Source of the DNA: Liolophura sinensis
Taxonomy: Eukaryota > Mollusca > Polyplacophora > Chitonida > Chitonidae
Direction of reading: 5' to 3'
Assembly (NCBI RefSeq): GCF_032854445.1
Contig: NC_088297.1
Span: forward strand, 9,200,163-9,264,162
DNA: 64,000 bases
Part shown: positions 12,090 to 24,335 of the stretch, piece by piece
Numbering within the stretch: the first letter of the stretch is position 1
Layout of the letters: every line of letters starts with the position of its first letter
Program-made: the position numbers and the translations under genes
Notes under the pieces: generated by a model
Told to the model about the DNA's origin: nothing
Database searches by the model: none
Seen by the model: only the letters and a program-made list of their open reading frames with translations

Positions 12090-12245
12090 TTTGATTGGTG
12101 TTTTACGCCGTACTCAAGAATATTTCACTTATACGACGGCGGCCAGCATTATGGTGGGTGGAAACCGGGCAGAGCCCAGGGAAAACCCACGACCATCCAT
12201 AGGTTTCTGACAGGCCTTCCCACGTACGGCCGGAGAGGATGTGAA
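12054..12245 (-). mobile_element. SINE-A, tail and body
   Basis: Inverted copy: a (TTTA)n tail, then ttgattggtgttttacgccg, tactcaagaatatttcactt, acgacggcggccagcattat, and on to cacgtacggccggagagga. The tRNA head is absent at the right end. Confidence 0.92.
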
Positions 12246-12629
12246 AATGGCTTTAACCTACAGTTTTTCTAAGGGCCCATGCACACAGTGATCAGTACGA
12301 TAATTATGTATTGCTATATAGCTGCTGTTATAGATGTCAAAACAGCTCCACATGTAGGGGGAGCAGGGGTGGGGGGCATAAAAATAAAGGATAATTAAAT
12401 GATATACAATATGCTTCAAAACGACTTTTGTTAAATTTGTGACATAAATTTGTTCGTTTCCTTTATAACCACTTCAACATTCATTTTCATAAATCCTTTA
12501 ATGTGGATAAATAAACCAGAAAACTCTAGTTCAGAGTTTTACCTTGTTCTGGGTTTCTATATGAACAACTAGTGTCCAGGAATATAAATATCTAACAAAT
12601 TTCTTAGTAACTTAACCGACAGCATAAAA
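12246..12629. other. No gene recognised
   Basis: AT-rich spacer between two inverted SINEs, with a short G-rich tract near 12357-12376. Nothing else is seen. Confidence 0.4.
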
Positions 12630-12900
12630 CATCAATCAAACAAATAAATAAATTGTGGCAAGGCGAGTCCATGGCACCAATGCAAAGTGCTGCCGCCACT
12701 GAAATATCATGCCGAAGACACCAGACATGACATTCCACTCGGTCACATTATACTGACAACGTGCCAACCAGTTGCGTTTCCTTGCTCCAACTTCGCCAAG
12801 CGCCAGGCCAAGCGACGCAGCAGCAAGTACCATTTTTGAAGTCTTAGGTATGACCCGACCCGCGGCTTTGATCCAGGAGGTCTCCTGACTTCGTCAGAAA
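12630..12900 (-). mobile_element. SINE-C, inverted copy
   Basis: Read on the minus strand it gives the B-box region with ggatcaaagccgcgg, the ttgctgctgcgtcgcttgg body and the ggcggcagcactttgc segment, matching 20768-21115. The left end adjoins an ATAA-rich tail that may belong to a SINE-A remnant. Confidence 0.7.
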
Positions 12901-13281
12901 TTAAAGAAAGGTTGACTGAATACCGAGTAGCCTAAACATCCATAACAGGTATTTGTTTGAACCCCCGCAGCAAACATAGTACACAAAACAGTTATTACAG
13001 TATAGACGTCCTTGAAAGTATTCAAGAGGAAGTGAATCAGTTTTGTTTGCAATTTAAATATCATTAAATTGAGCTAATATCTCATCTGCAAATGTTTTTT
13101 TTAATCCACCAGGATTTGTAGTGATTCATTATGATAACAACAGATTGTATTTAACACTCTATTTGTATACAAAATACAAGGCTATATACTTCATATTATA
13201 ACCGTGTTTTTCCTCCGCGGTCTTCAGCACATATATTGCTAACAGCTGTTTCCATTCACATATGTAATATATTTTATAATG

Positions 13282-13492
13282 TTATTATTTATTTATTTAT
13301 TTGATTGGTGTTTTAAGCCGTACTCAAGAATATTTCACTTATACAACGGCGGCCAGTATTATGGTGGTGAAACCGGGCACAGCGCGGGGGAAACCCACGA
13401 CCATCCGCAGGTTGCAGGTTGAACTCACAGCGACCGCATTGGTGCGAGGCTCTTGGGTGATTAGCGCGCTCACCGACTGAGCCACGAGGCCC
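13282..13492 (-). mobile_element. SINE-A with tRNA head, internally shortened
   Basis: The tail and body match the family. The promoter head is present at the right end: the inverted B box in gaactcacagcgaccgc and the inverted A box in gactgagccacgaggccc. The segment between the cacgaccatccgcaggtt block and the head is deleted. Confidence 0.9.
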
Positions 13493-14019
13493 TATATTCT
13501 ATAATGATGATGATGAGGCCATGACCATGATAAATGCGTTAATATGAAAAAATGTGATACACAATTAGTAAGTACTTATATTTATACATATATATTCTCC
13601 CGGCCTTAACCCAGTTCCCTAATTGGTATAAGAAATAGTTTTAATACGCCATTCAAATAAAGAAAGGTACATACGTATAGACTTATTTCAATTGTCGCGT
13701 TATAATTAGTTGTTGCATTTTTTCGGCTTTATTAATAGGGCTAAGGTTTGTCGTTTTAAATATTTGTATGTAGGTCTATTCATTCAACGCGTACAGTAAA
13801 CCTGCAATTATCAACGGGCCGTATCAACAGTCACCCTCCACAAAGCGGGTTATGGAACTGTGCATTTCCCACAAACCTATGACTTTTATTTTTAAGAGAG
13901 GAGGCTGGTCAGCACGGAGCGGTAAAAGTGACATGATTAGAAAAAAATTGTAAATATACATAAAAAAATAATAACAATACAACTTCAATGTTTCAATTAT
14001 GTTTTCTTCTTAATAAGTC
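13493..14019. other. No gene recognised
   Basis: AT-rich intergenic-type sequence with a short GATGAT run at 13505-13515. Nothing else is seen. Confidence 0.4.
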
Positions 14020-14190
14020 GTTCGCACGACTAAGTAACGGTCTCATGCGCACGAGATAATTGACCAATAAAGAAATGCACAATGATATCGTGCGCAAGAC
14101 ATCTTTGCGCACGAGATCTTTATTAAGTCTTGCGCACGAGATCTTTGCTGAATCGCGGGCACGAGATCATTATTAAGTCGTGCGTAAGGT
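14020..14190. repeat. Degenerate array of gcgcacgagatc motifs
   Basis: Five or so imperfect units contain gcgcacgagat, its inverted form tcgtgcgc, and a spacer like ctttattaagtc. They recur every 27-35 bases. The motif is partly palindromic, so both strands show it. Function is unknown. Confidence 0.7.
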
Positions 14191-14195
14191 TAACA

Positions 14196-14450
14196 AAAAT
14201 CTCGAGCCCGAGTGGTTAGCGTGCCAGCGCGTCGCAATGACTCAGGAAGCTCTCATTAATTAAGTCGCTGTGAGATCAAGTCCAACTCATGCTGAATGAC
14301 TTCCTCTCAGGTCGTACGTGGTAAGATCTTCCAGCAGCCTGCGGATGGACGCGGATTTTCTCCCATCATAATGCTGTCTGAACGTATAAGTGAAATATTA
14401 TTGTGCAGGCCTTCGGCGTAAAACACAATCCAGTAGGCCTAAATAAATAA
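14196..14450 (+). mobile_element. SINE-A, diverged copy
   Basis: Head: cgagtggttagcgtgccag with B box gtgagatcaagtccaact. The body carries cagcagcctgcggatgg and ataagtgaaatatt, and ends aaataaataaa. Divergence is higher than in most copies. Confidence 0.8.
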
Positions 14451-15210
<760 letters not shown>

Positions 15211-16426
15211 ACTTACAGTGAATGTGTGTACCTGCATTTATCACAAATGGAATACAATACGCATATAGCCAATCAGCTTCAATGGCTTAACCACTATTGC
15301 AGTATGCCTGCATATGTTAAACCTGAACCTGCGTGGGGCTAAGACACACATGTACAATCTTTTTCCCTAAACTATTTTGAAGATTAACGAAACCCCGCTT
15401 TTTTTTGGCTCCTAGGCTTCTCGCCAGATGAATTTTACTGACAAATAAAGTATGTATTTTATTCATTCATTCATGCTTTTCTCGTTAAGGTACATTGTTT
15501 CCCTGTGTGTATAGCATTCGATTCACACGCACTGAACAGAAATTCGAAATATTCTCAAAGGTTAGAGCTTTCGGATCACCTTGTTGTGGCGCGAGCGCGA
15601 GTTGTAGAGGCGCGCATTGAGCTGTCTTTTTTTTTCTAAAATCACAAAAACGTAAAAGCAAGATTATTTAGCCACATATTTCTCTTCCCAGGAAAAGGTA
15701 ATGTTGCGTTCTAGATAAACGTGCATCTTAAATTTGTTCTGATAGCAAAAATATACTTTTTCAGTTTGGTGTGAATGAAAAAATAGATTTGAATTCTGGC
15801 AGGGCATTACACATTGACAACAACAACATTTACCTGAAACAGAATAACGGAAACATGTGAACAGATGGGTGGTGCGGGATTTGTAAGGCGGGGGTTGCTG
15901 TCTGACGTTAGGTCATTGAAGAACCTGCTTTTCACAACGCACATCTGAAAGGAGATCACCGACTTACAATGGTCAACACCCTAATCTTAACACCAGTCGA
16001 TGAAGCAGGTGGTGGACCAAGCTCGTTCCAGTACATATGTTGATGTTAAATTCGCCCACTTGATAGGGCCGTTAAATTCATTCGTGGTGTGTGTATTTGT
16101 AGGATAGATTGGCCTATCTATTTGACTGTTGCTCACTGTACTCTGGATAGAATATTTCACTTATTAATATGATTCAAAGGTGGACAAGCATATGTGAGTA
16201 GGGAACCTTGGCTGTGTTGAGTGAAAAACTCCACTCTTTGTCACATACCTGACACACTTGACAAATCTGTATTCCATCTGGATGGACTACATGTAATTGT
16301 GATATTTTAAAATTGTCCATCACCGCCTCTCAAAAAATCTGGAGTGACGTCACAGAACCTAGCTCTCACGTACCATCGGTATTAAACAATCTGACAATGA
16401 GAATATACAAACAAAAACGCCTCCCC
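15211..16426. other. No gene recognised
   Basis: This is the 5' flank of the main gene. No exon, CpG-rich start region or repeat could be supported. A promoter or non-coding first exon could lie here, but nothing in the sequence identifies it. Confidence 0.35.
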
Positions 16427-16640
16427 TCGGTATCATGAAGCGATGTTAGACTTAAGTCAAAATTTTATTCATTAAATTTGGTATGTTCGTTTCGGTTGTT
16501 TTAGCTGAAATTTGTTGTGCAGTAACATACACAGAATTTGCGTTGTCAAGCAATATTTTGACCTGGTTACATCAGAAATAAGAGTTTTAAAGTGATTTTA
16601 AATTTTGACTTAAGTCTAAGATCGTTTCACGATCCTGGGT
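16427..16640. mobile_element. Foldback MITE with ~38-bp inverted ends
   Basis: The left end contains gatgttagacttaagtcaaa and the right end contains ttgacttaagtctaagatcg. The two arms are near-perfect inverted complements over roughly 38 bases around the palindrome GACTTAAGTC. Total length is about 214 bp with no coding capacity. A related copy lies at 20250-20431. Confidence 0.8.
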
Positions 16641-16947
16641 CCAAATACGCAACTAAAGGGCATCAGCTCTGTTCCCTGTTCAAAAGGCTGATGTTTCTTA
16701 GTTTGGCACTCGGTCAGGGTGACGTTCGTGGACACAAGCGTCATAGTTTAGCGATCCCGCTCATCCTTGTCCGGCATGAGTGTAACCACTGGCGCTTCAG
16801 ACTTCAGATTACATATTTTTCTGTGATAACTATGTCTTATGTCATTATTTCTATGCATATATAGTAGCAGACTTGATGTTCACTTTAGATGTAACACTTT
16901 AAGTCACATCTCATGATGTTTTCCATTTTTTGTCTTCTGTTCTCTAG

Positions 16948-17122
16948 TTTTTATCGGAAAGACGATATTTTAACACAATGGGAGTGACGCTGGAGCGAGT
17001 ACAGAACAAGTTTGCCTGTATTATTGGAGAACTCTGCAGTGAGCCTGTCATCTTGTCACAGTTCGCAATATGGGTGGACCTGAGGATAGCAGAGTACAAG
17101 GCTAAAGGAGCTATATCACTAG
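16948..17122 (+). CDS. Main gene, exon A (5' coding exon)
   Basis: An exon candidate runs from a strong acceptor (tcttctgttctctag, ending 16947) to a donor, CTAG|GTAATG, at 17122/17123. ATG at 16978 has a favourable context (aacacaATGG) and gives 48 codons plus one base, so the exon ends in phase 1. The frame is also open up to the acceptor, so the true start may lie further upstream. The peptide includes NKFACIIGELCSEPVIL and FAIWVDLRIAEYKAKG; I do not recognise a family. The phase matches exon B: the split codon joins as GAT. The last ~40 bases of this exon plus its donor are the founder unit of the tandem array that follows. Coding status rests on splice signals, phase and context, not on homology. 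Confidence 0.6.
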
Positions 17123-17860
17123 GTAATGTATAATGATAGCTGAGTACAAGCCTAAAGGAGCTATGTCATTAGGTAATGTATAAGGATAGCAAGGCTAAAG
17201 GAGCTGTATCATTAGGTAATATATGAGGATGGCAGAGTACAGGGCTGTAAAATGAGCTATATCATTAAGTAATGTATAGGGATAGCAAAGTAAAAGGCTA
17301 AAGGAGATATGTCATTAGGTAAATATATAAGGATAGCAGAATACAAGGCTAAAGGAGAGATTTCATTAGGTAATGTGTTAGGACAGCAGAGTACAAGGCT
17401 AAAGGAGCTGTAACATTAGGTAATGTGTAAGAATAGCAGAGGACAAGGCTGAAGGAGCTATATCATTAGGTAATGTACAGCAGAGTTCAAGGCTAAAGGA
17501 GCTATAACATTAGGTAATGTGTAAGAATAGCAGAGGACAAGGCTAAAGGAGCTATATCATTAGGTAATGTATAAGGACAGCAGAGTACAAGGCTAAAAGG
17601 GCTATATCATTAGGTAATGTATAAGGACAGCAGAGTACAAGGCTAAAGGAGCTATATCATTAGGTAATGTGAAAGGATAGAGTATAGGGCTGTAAAAGGA
17701 GCTATATCAGTTAGGTAATGTATGTGAATAGCTTGCAGGGTCTATCTCATTAGACTATGTGGGAGGATAACAGAGTACTGGGCTAAAAGTGCAGCATCAT
17801 TAGGTGCTTTATGAAAATAGCAAAGTACAAGCGTAAACTCAGCTATATCGTTGGGTTTGT
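17084..17860 (+). repeat. ~50-bp minisatellite made of exon A's 3' end and its splice donor
   Basis: About fifteen units follow, such as gatagcagagtacaaggcta, then aaggagctatatcattag, then gtaatgtataag. The first unit is the end of exon A itself. About a dozen copies keep an AG|GTAA donor-like core (for example near 17170, 17367, 17412, 17510, 17561, 17612, 17660). Units drift and shorten toward the right. In the exon A frame, reading past the first donor meets a stop within a few codons (GNV then TAA). Only the first donor therefore keeps the frame open. Confidence 0.9.
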
Positions 17861-18496
17861 TTTATTTTGAGTGTGTTTAGTATAGTTACTATTCTGTTAG
17901 GCTGTATATATGAGGTCAGTTTCATGCTATCATCTACTCGTACATTTCATGTGAGCCTGAGGTGATTTTAAAATGAATAAATAAAGTTTGGGCCGAAATT
18001 GGACATTGTATGCCTGCATTTCTTACAAAAAAATGTAATATTAGAATGCTTAAAATTTGTATCTTGCAAGTTTTTGTTCACTCATGTATACCCTAATTAT
18101 TCTCATTTTTAGGATAGTTTTAAGTAGTGCTCAAAGCAAAGAAAATACTTTTCCCTCCCAGCTTTTTGGAAAAGTACAGATATGAATATATCTATGTTGT
18201 TCATTAGATTGGACTGACCATTAGATGGACTGACCATGTGAAAAGAGTAACTTAATATTCGGGCTACAGTTACATGTATATTGGCTAAAAAGAGCAGAAC
18301 AAGTGCCCCAAAATTCAGGAGAATTAGGGTACAGAGCTTGCAGGGAGGAAATAGAAAGGGAGAAAAACTTTTAACAGTCAACATGTCTTGCCATTGAGTT
18401 TTGTGACCACGATTTTTGATAGAGGTATATAGAAACAAGCAGGAATACCCACATGACTGTTGTCTAATTCATGTTTTCGTTTCGTTATACATCCAG

Positions 18497-19054
18497 ATTG
18501 TTCAGGATGTGATCCAGACCCAGCTTGGTTAAAGGGGCACGTAACTCAACATCACAAACCAAAAGCAAGGGAGAAAACTATGTCATTAGCTCACTTGCCT
18601 CAGGATGGTGATGGGCCGGGCATGAGTTTCCCCAGCAACCTTGAAACCTGTGAGAGATTGTCTCCTGACATTGTTGTTGTTAAGGAGGAAGCCGGGTCAG
18701 AGCACGAGGAAAATTGCGCAGTTTATTCTCCCCATTTTCGAAGGAAAAGAAATATTTCAAGTACAAGTGGTGGAGATGATCCCTGCCAATCAAATGTGTT
18801 ACGTTCCAAAATCCCACGGTTAGCCGCGACATCTGAGAGTCCACCCCTGGTGTTTGAGCCCGTAAACGAAAGCTTGATGTCGATAATCGGCAACAGTGAC
18901 CAAGGAGGACATGAAGTGAGCACAGAACCTGAGGGAACAGTGACTGTTCCTCATGTGAATAATTTATTCATGAACAGATACCACACACCAGCCTCAAGCG
19001 AAGACACAGTTACAGTCAACGTAGATTCTCAAGAGGCATACAATAACAGCAGAG
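18497..19054 (+). CDS. Main gene, exon B (shared linker exon)
   Basis: The exon is 558 nt, exactly 186 codons. It is flanked by an acceptor (cgttatacatccag, ending 18496) and a donor AGAG|GTAAAT at 19054/19055, both phase 1. It encodes a polar, probably disordered region. Near the start is a Cys/His cluster, CSGCDPDPAWLKGHVTQHH, with C-x2-C and H-x3-H spacing; it could bind zinc but does not match the classical C2H2 spacing. VVVKEEAG fits a sumoylation consensus, and FRRKRN could act as a nuclear localisation signal. Together these suggest a nuclear protein. The frame is long and uninterrupted, with even codon use. No named family is recognised. It sits between exon A and three alternative terminal exons, all in compatible phase. 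Confidence 0.75.
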
Positions 19055-19159
19055 GTAAATATCCATGATAAGTTTATCTGAAAAACAAACAAAACATACT
19101 GTATTTAACCTTAACATTGGCCTCAAATAAGCACACTTTCATAGTTTCAAAGGTACAGG

Positions 19160-19400
19160 TCGTAATGACCCAGGAGCCTCTCACCAATGCGGTTGCTGTG
19201 AGTTCAAGTCCAGTTCATGCTGTCTTCCTTTCTAGCCGTATGTGGGAAGGCCAGCAGCAACCTGTGGATGGTCGTGGGTTTCCCCTGGGCTCTACCCGGT
19301 TTCCTCTCACCATAATGCTGGCCGCCGTCGTATAAGTGAAACATTCTTGAGTATGGTGTGAAACACCAATCAAAGAAATAAATGAAAAAAATAAATCAAA
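19160..19400 (+). mobile_element. SINE-A in the B-C1 intron
   Basis: Starts within the head at taatgacccaggagcctctc and keeps the B box gtgagttcaagtccag. The body is complete to accaatcaaagaaataaatg. The A-box end is missing. Confidence 0.9.
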
Positions 19401-20249
19401 GGCAAAGATTATGGTGCTGAAATTTTATTTTGCCAGTAGGTTATCATTTTGCCTTTGGGACAAACCTAAGTACACCTTCGTTGCTGTTTTCATTAAACAA
19501 AATTTTATTCAACAAGTGAACTTGATTGACAAACAGACTGAGCCTATATAAATGTCTCTCCTTTTATGATGTTTCTAAATTTTCTCCCCAAAGACCTAAC
19601 TAAGGTCAATAGAACTCACAGAATTAGGCAAAATCATGGGCGAAGTCTAAGGTCAAATACAGTGATAATCTAGATGAAATTAAAACCAGGCAATATGCTA
19701 CATCAGTCAGTCCTGGGCAACATGTACTGTGATTCACGTAAAGTTTAGCATTTTACAAGTGGCACATTTTGCGTGATTCTAATGGATTCGCTCACTTTAT
19801 AGGGCCATTTAAAGAATTTTTGAAGGGTGACTATTTTCTTCAGAAAAAGTAAACGTAAATGTTGGCATCAAAAGTATTATTTTACAGGCCTTATGTGTTT
19901 CTGAAGATGCATTTTTACTTACCAAACTTTAGCTGAAACACAGTATGTTTTTAAAATAAGTACATATATCGATTTAATTATTGTATTTATTTGTCCATGT
20001 TTGTTGCTTTTTAACACATCAACAACAAATTATTTAAGTTACGTAATTTCCATGGCCTGTAACTCGAAAACTACGCTGGAAATCCGAAACGTGAATCAAA
20101 TTGTAACCCAAAAGATGCTCTTTCTGATGTGTGTGAGCCAAAAGTGTTTAAATGACAGTACCCGTACCCTGTGTAAGTATTAGAATTTGGGAAAATTGGT
20201 GATTTTTGCTATTTAGGCTTTGCTCAGCATTTTACATCTATATCATTGA
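19401..20249. other. Intronic sequence, nothing recognised
   Basis: Part of the intron between exon B and the first terminal exon. Only short frames without motifs are present. Confidence 0.5.
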
Positions 20250-20431
20250 ATTCAAAATTTTAATCATTAAACTTGGCGTGTTCTTTTCCATTATTTTAGC
20301 GGACATTTGTTTTACAGTAACTTTGCCAGAATTTACGTTGTCAAGCAATATTTTGACTTTTACATAATAAACTGCAATTTTAAAGTGATACAAAATTTTG
20401 ACTTAAGTCTAAGATCGCTGCATGATCCAGG
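20250..20431. mobile_element. MITE related to 16427-16640, left end lost
   Basis: Shares ttgtcaagcaatattttgac and the right arm gacttaagtctaagatcg with the 16.4 kb copy. The left inverted arm is reduced to ttcaaaattttaatcatta. Confidence 0.75.
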
Positions 20432-20767
20432 TGTCAAGTGTCAGTGTTATCAGCTTTGATGTCAAATAAATCTAATTAGAGTTTGCCTTAAATGGCCTTT
20501 CCACCACGGAATTTTTTAATATAAAGTTGGAGGTTTATATTATTAGAGTTAATATGACTTTCCTTATTATGTAGCATTGGTGTTAGCTTATAGGGATCAG
20601 GTCAAATAAAATTGAATTTGGGGGTATTCAGAAAGAGCCCCACCACCCCCCACCACTGGCTGAACTTAAGACTAGGCTTTCTGTAGTCGGGTAGGCTACC
20701 GCTACCTCACCAAACAGTTAAAGCTTATGCAGCTCTCATGTCAAATACACCCCCCCCCCCTCCCCAG

Positions 20768-21115
20768 CTAGCAGGTGAGTGAGCCTCGAAGTTAGGAGAC
20801 CGGGGATCAAACGCTGGTTGAGTCATGCCAAAGACTAAGAATTGTACTTGTTGCTGCCTCGCTAGGTGCTCAGCACTTCCTTGTTAGAGCAAGGAAACAG
20901 GACTGGTTGGCCCAGTAACAGTATAATGTGACTGGGTGGGGTATAGACTGGTCATGTCTGTGTCTTCAGCATTATACTTCAGTGGCGGCAGCATTTTGGC
21001 GGCATGGACTCGCCCTACAAGAAGAAGACACAGTATATGTACCCACAACTCATGACTGCTCGTCGTCATATGACTAGAAAATTTTTAAGTACGACATAAA
21101 ATCCAAGCATACTTT
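20768..21115 (+). mobile_element. SINE-C, longest copy
   Basis: B-box region ggggatcaaacgctgg, then gccaaagactaagaattgta, ttgctgcctcgctaggtgct, gactggttggcccagtaac, cagtggcggcagcattttgg and a SINE-B-like end, cgtcgtcatatgactagaaa. SINE-B and SINE-C therefore share 3' sequence and look like subfamilies. Confidence 0.75.
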
Positions 21116-22112
21116 ACATAACATAAAAGCAAGTTATTACCACCAGCTGACCCAGGCATCCTGAAGCTGACAGTGTTGGTCGATATGGTAGTTATGTGAA
21201 CTGGGTTTGTGTGTTAAATTACCTGTGTGTAAGGTAATTTTTTTGTTTTGGTTTCCTTTGTTAAAAAGACGTTAAATAACTCTACAGCAGAGTGAATAAT
21301 TTGTTTTGACGTATTATTCGATGTTGTTAATCATCAAAACGAGATTCGAACTGAATACTGGACATGTAACATTATGTGTTCGTGAGAGTATTGTTGTTTG
21401 TATGGGAGAGTGAGAAATGAGCACAGCATATGAAGATTATAATGAATGTGTAACCTGTTGAGTTTTGTCACTTTCAATGGGTTAAGACAGTTACACCCTT
21501 AGTAATTGCATGCACATGGGTCACACTTGAACCGGCAAACGAGTCTCTAGTTTGGCGAAGCATGGTTAGATGTTCAGTTGTTCTGGGCTTATGAAGTCTT
21601 CCTCTGTGCTTGATTACTATTATTATGGAAGCATTTCACTTTTAACGCGCAACTCTACACGCACATGTATGTATATCGTGCAAGACATACCTTCTGTAAG
21701 CAGGGGGAAAAATGAAGTCATTGTTATTTTTCACCACTGACAAAAATTCCTCTTATCTTGGATGTGATCGGATAATTCGCCTCGCTTTTGGCAAAGAGCT
21801 ACAAACACGGTTGGTTTATGGTCACCTTAAACGTGTCTTCACCAGTTCATGGACATATTCTTCTGCCACGGATTTAAGAAGAATTACAGACAGATCGGGG
21901 AAGAAAAGTATAAAGAAATGGTATGACGATTGTGTTAATAGCATATGTATGGCAACAATCTGAACTTAGCTTTTGGATTTCGAGTTTCATTCAAGGAAAC
22001 CTCTTCTACATTGGAACCGTAACCGGAAATAGACGGGGTAATATTATTTGAATGATTCTGAAGAAAAATGCGACTAGTGAAGACGCAGTTTGCATTTTCT
22101 TTCCATTCCCAG
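21116..22112. other. Intronic sequence upstream of exon C1
   Basis: No exon recognised. The open frame at 21712-21963 (83 codons) has no motif and no convincing splice borders. The polypyrimidine tract of the C1 acceptor lies at 22091-22110. Confidence 0.45.
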
Positions 22113-22600
22113 ATGGCCATAGGATGGAGGGGTCACCCCGGGCGGGCTTCTCGGAGAACCATGACGAGATGATGACGCAGCTACGAGAGTTGTATCCAGC
22201 AGTGTACCCTAACCACCTCACCAACAGCGCAATTCGTCACAGAATCCCCAACCCGGACCAGAAGTCTCGCGAGACCGTCATCCATCTGGTCAGTGCCGTG
22301 GCGTTCCTGGAGCGATGGCTATGGAAAAAGTACAACGAAACGGTGGCGATTGAAGCGATGGAGCCCTCGAAGCTGGACGCGTACTTGGCTGAGTACTTCC
22401 TTATCGTTCGCAAGCAAAATGGCGAGGACTACGATCCGACATCTTTGGTGAAGTTGCGATCGTATCTGGCGCGGTATCTGAGGGAACATAACCGCAGTAA
22501 TTGCATGAACGTGTCGCCGTTGTTTGCCAGCAGTCGTGCAGCTCTGGCCAGGAGGAGAAAAATGCTGGGCGACAAACGAAATGTTTCAACGACTTTGTGA
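22113..22600 (+). CDS. Main gene, terminal exon C1: recombinase core-binding-like domain
   Basis: The exon follows tttctttccattcccag (acceptor ending 22112) in phase 1 and ends in TGA, giving 162 residues from this exon. After a ~50-residue leader the domain begins at RIPNPDQKSRETVIHLVSAV. It continues with FLERWLWKKYNE, then the hallmark LDAYLAEYFLIVRKQNGEDY, then LRSYLARYLREH. It ends at SSRAALARRRKMLG. This order matches the N-terminal core-binding (SAM-like) half of Crypton/DUF3504 tyrosine recombinases and their host relatives. The stop comes about ten residues after the domain, so no catalytic Arg/His/Tyr half exists. With exons A and B it gives a 396-residue protein. It is more GC-rich and more divergent than C2 and C3. 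Confidence 0.75.
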
Positions 22601-22900
22601 TATATAGACCAATGCCGAAAGAGAACACTGGAAATTTTATCATTTCATCAGAATATTATACAATATTCCAATATTTTACAATATTCCAATATTTATAAAC
22701 AATTTTTGTTTTTATTTTTAAAGAAAAAGCTCAATTGCCTGTAAGATGTTATGTTTAGTTTCTGTGAAATTGAATGTCGAAATAGGTGACAGTTGCTGGA
22801 TGTTTTACGACGCGTCTTTAATGTGAGGTCTAATTTGTTAACATTTATTTTGTGTTTGTATATGTTACAGCATGCATTAGTTGTAAAATAACGGACGTGC

Positions 22901-22906
22901 AATAAA
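22901..22906 (+). terminator. AATAAA polyadenylation signal for exon C1
   Basis: A canonical hexamer about 300 bases after the C1 stop, followed by a TG-rich stretch (cttgatgtcg). It supports C1 being a true terminal exon, though use is inferred. Confidence 0.5.
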
Positions 22907-24237
22907 TATTCTTGATGTCGTAGACTGACATGTGCATTTCATCTGCCATGTATGATATTTAACGTGCAAAGTTTTTGTGATAAGATATGATGGCCACGGG
23001 ACATGAAAATAGTTGTCACTCTGGGTTTGATTTTGCAAGGGTTGTGGTGCAAATTTAAGTGGATTCTGAAGGTACTTTGAACCAACCAGTCTAAAAATGG
23101 TGTTTGTATCAGCTTTTTTTGTAGCTTACCACTGAACGTTTGATATGTTCTGGTGTTAGAATACTGGGGCGTCACCTCTACAGGGTGTTTCCTCTTAGCG
23201 CCCCAGTGAAGTAGGACTGCAAACATCGCCGTTACCGGATTGTACAAGGAGACATACTTTTGAAGGAAATGCTAGGCTTAAATGAATAAAAAAAAAAACA
23301 AGAACAATGAAAAGACGCCAGGAAAAAACTTAAAATGTCTTCTCTAGGAGGTAAATGTGCTTAGGCGCAAAGGGTTCATGAACAAAGTGACTCATTCCAG
23401 ACTGCAAAGGGTTCATTCCAGACTGCAAAGGGTTCATTCCAGACTGCATCGGCCTGTCCTCACACAACGTACATGCAAATACTGTTGTTTGCTTTAACTA
23501 CGCCATATTATGGTGTTGAAAACGACAAATCCGGGGAAAGCAAAATAAAACGATGGATAGATGATGTAGCAGCGACGTCACTGTGATAACTGGTACAGTG
23601 TCCATTGACTCATACTGTACTGTACCCAGCCGTGTACGACCTTGTGATTCTCTACCACTTTCAGGGTTTTGCTATAGTAGTATATGTTGATTAAGTTGTA
23701 GAACACATGGACTCGTCCATACCACAGTATGGTAACCATAATAGGACAGATGCTCAGACGAAATAGGGCATAACAGTTTCAGATAAGTCTCCTTGTAGCT
23801 CAGAGACTTGGCTCGAGTACTGTATCACTGACCTGTCATTTGTCCTTATAAAAGTAACTCTGTGGGTATTCTAACACGGCAAATAACATCCCCCTGGAGA
23901 ATGTCTAGGCCAATGAAACAGCGGCATTAGAGGAATGGCGGTCAACAGTACTAGATGAGGGGAGGTAACTCTCGGTCAGCTTGTATAATCTCGTTGGAAG
24001 CGAATCTCGCGGCTTGTATACATATACAAATTAATCAAAAATGATAAGATTCAGTGCACCTAGTCTTACCGGAAGTTAGCCGTCTAGAAATCTACCAGTA
24101 GCTTATTTTAAGTTTGCATGGTAAAGCCCCAACGAGCAAAGGGAGCAAAGATAAGTTTCCTGTGATTTCTCCTAACGGTTTTCAAAGATTGGAACAACGA
24201 AGCCTTTAACAAGATTTAAGTTGCTGCATCTTGCATA
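22907..24237. other. Intronic sequence between C1 and C2, small tandem repeat
   Basis: No exon is recognised. At 23391-23446 a 22-bp unit, ttcattccagactgcaaagg, occurs three times in tandem. The minus-strand frame at 22939-23247 (102 codons) has no motif or splice context. Confidence 0.45.
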
Positions 24238-24335
24238 GAATCCTGAACTATTCCATGGAATCCTGAACTATTCCATGGAATCCGAAACTATTCCAAGGAA
24301 TCCTGAGGACTATTCCATGGAATCCTGAGCTAAAA
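24238..24335. repeat. ~20-bp palindromic tandem repeat
   Basis: Four to five copies of a unit like aatcctgaactattccatgg, each with the palindrome ATTCCATGGAAT. One copy has lost symmetry (attccaaggaat). Confidence 0.9.

Noticed and set aside
22939-23247. 102-codon minus-strand frame between C1 and C2
   Set aside because: No motif, antisense to the gene, and no splice signals.
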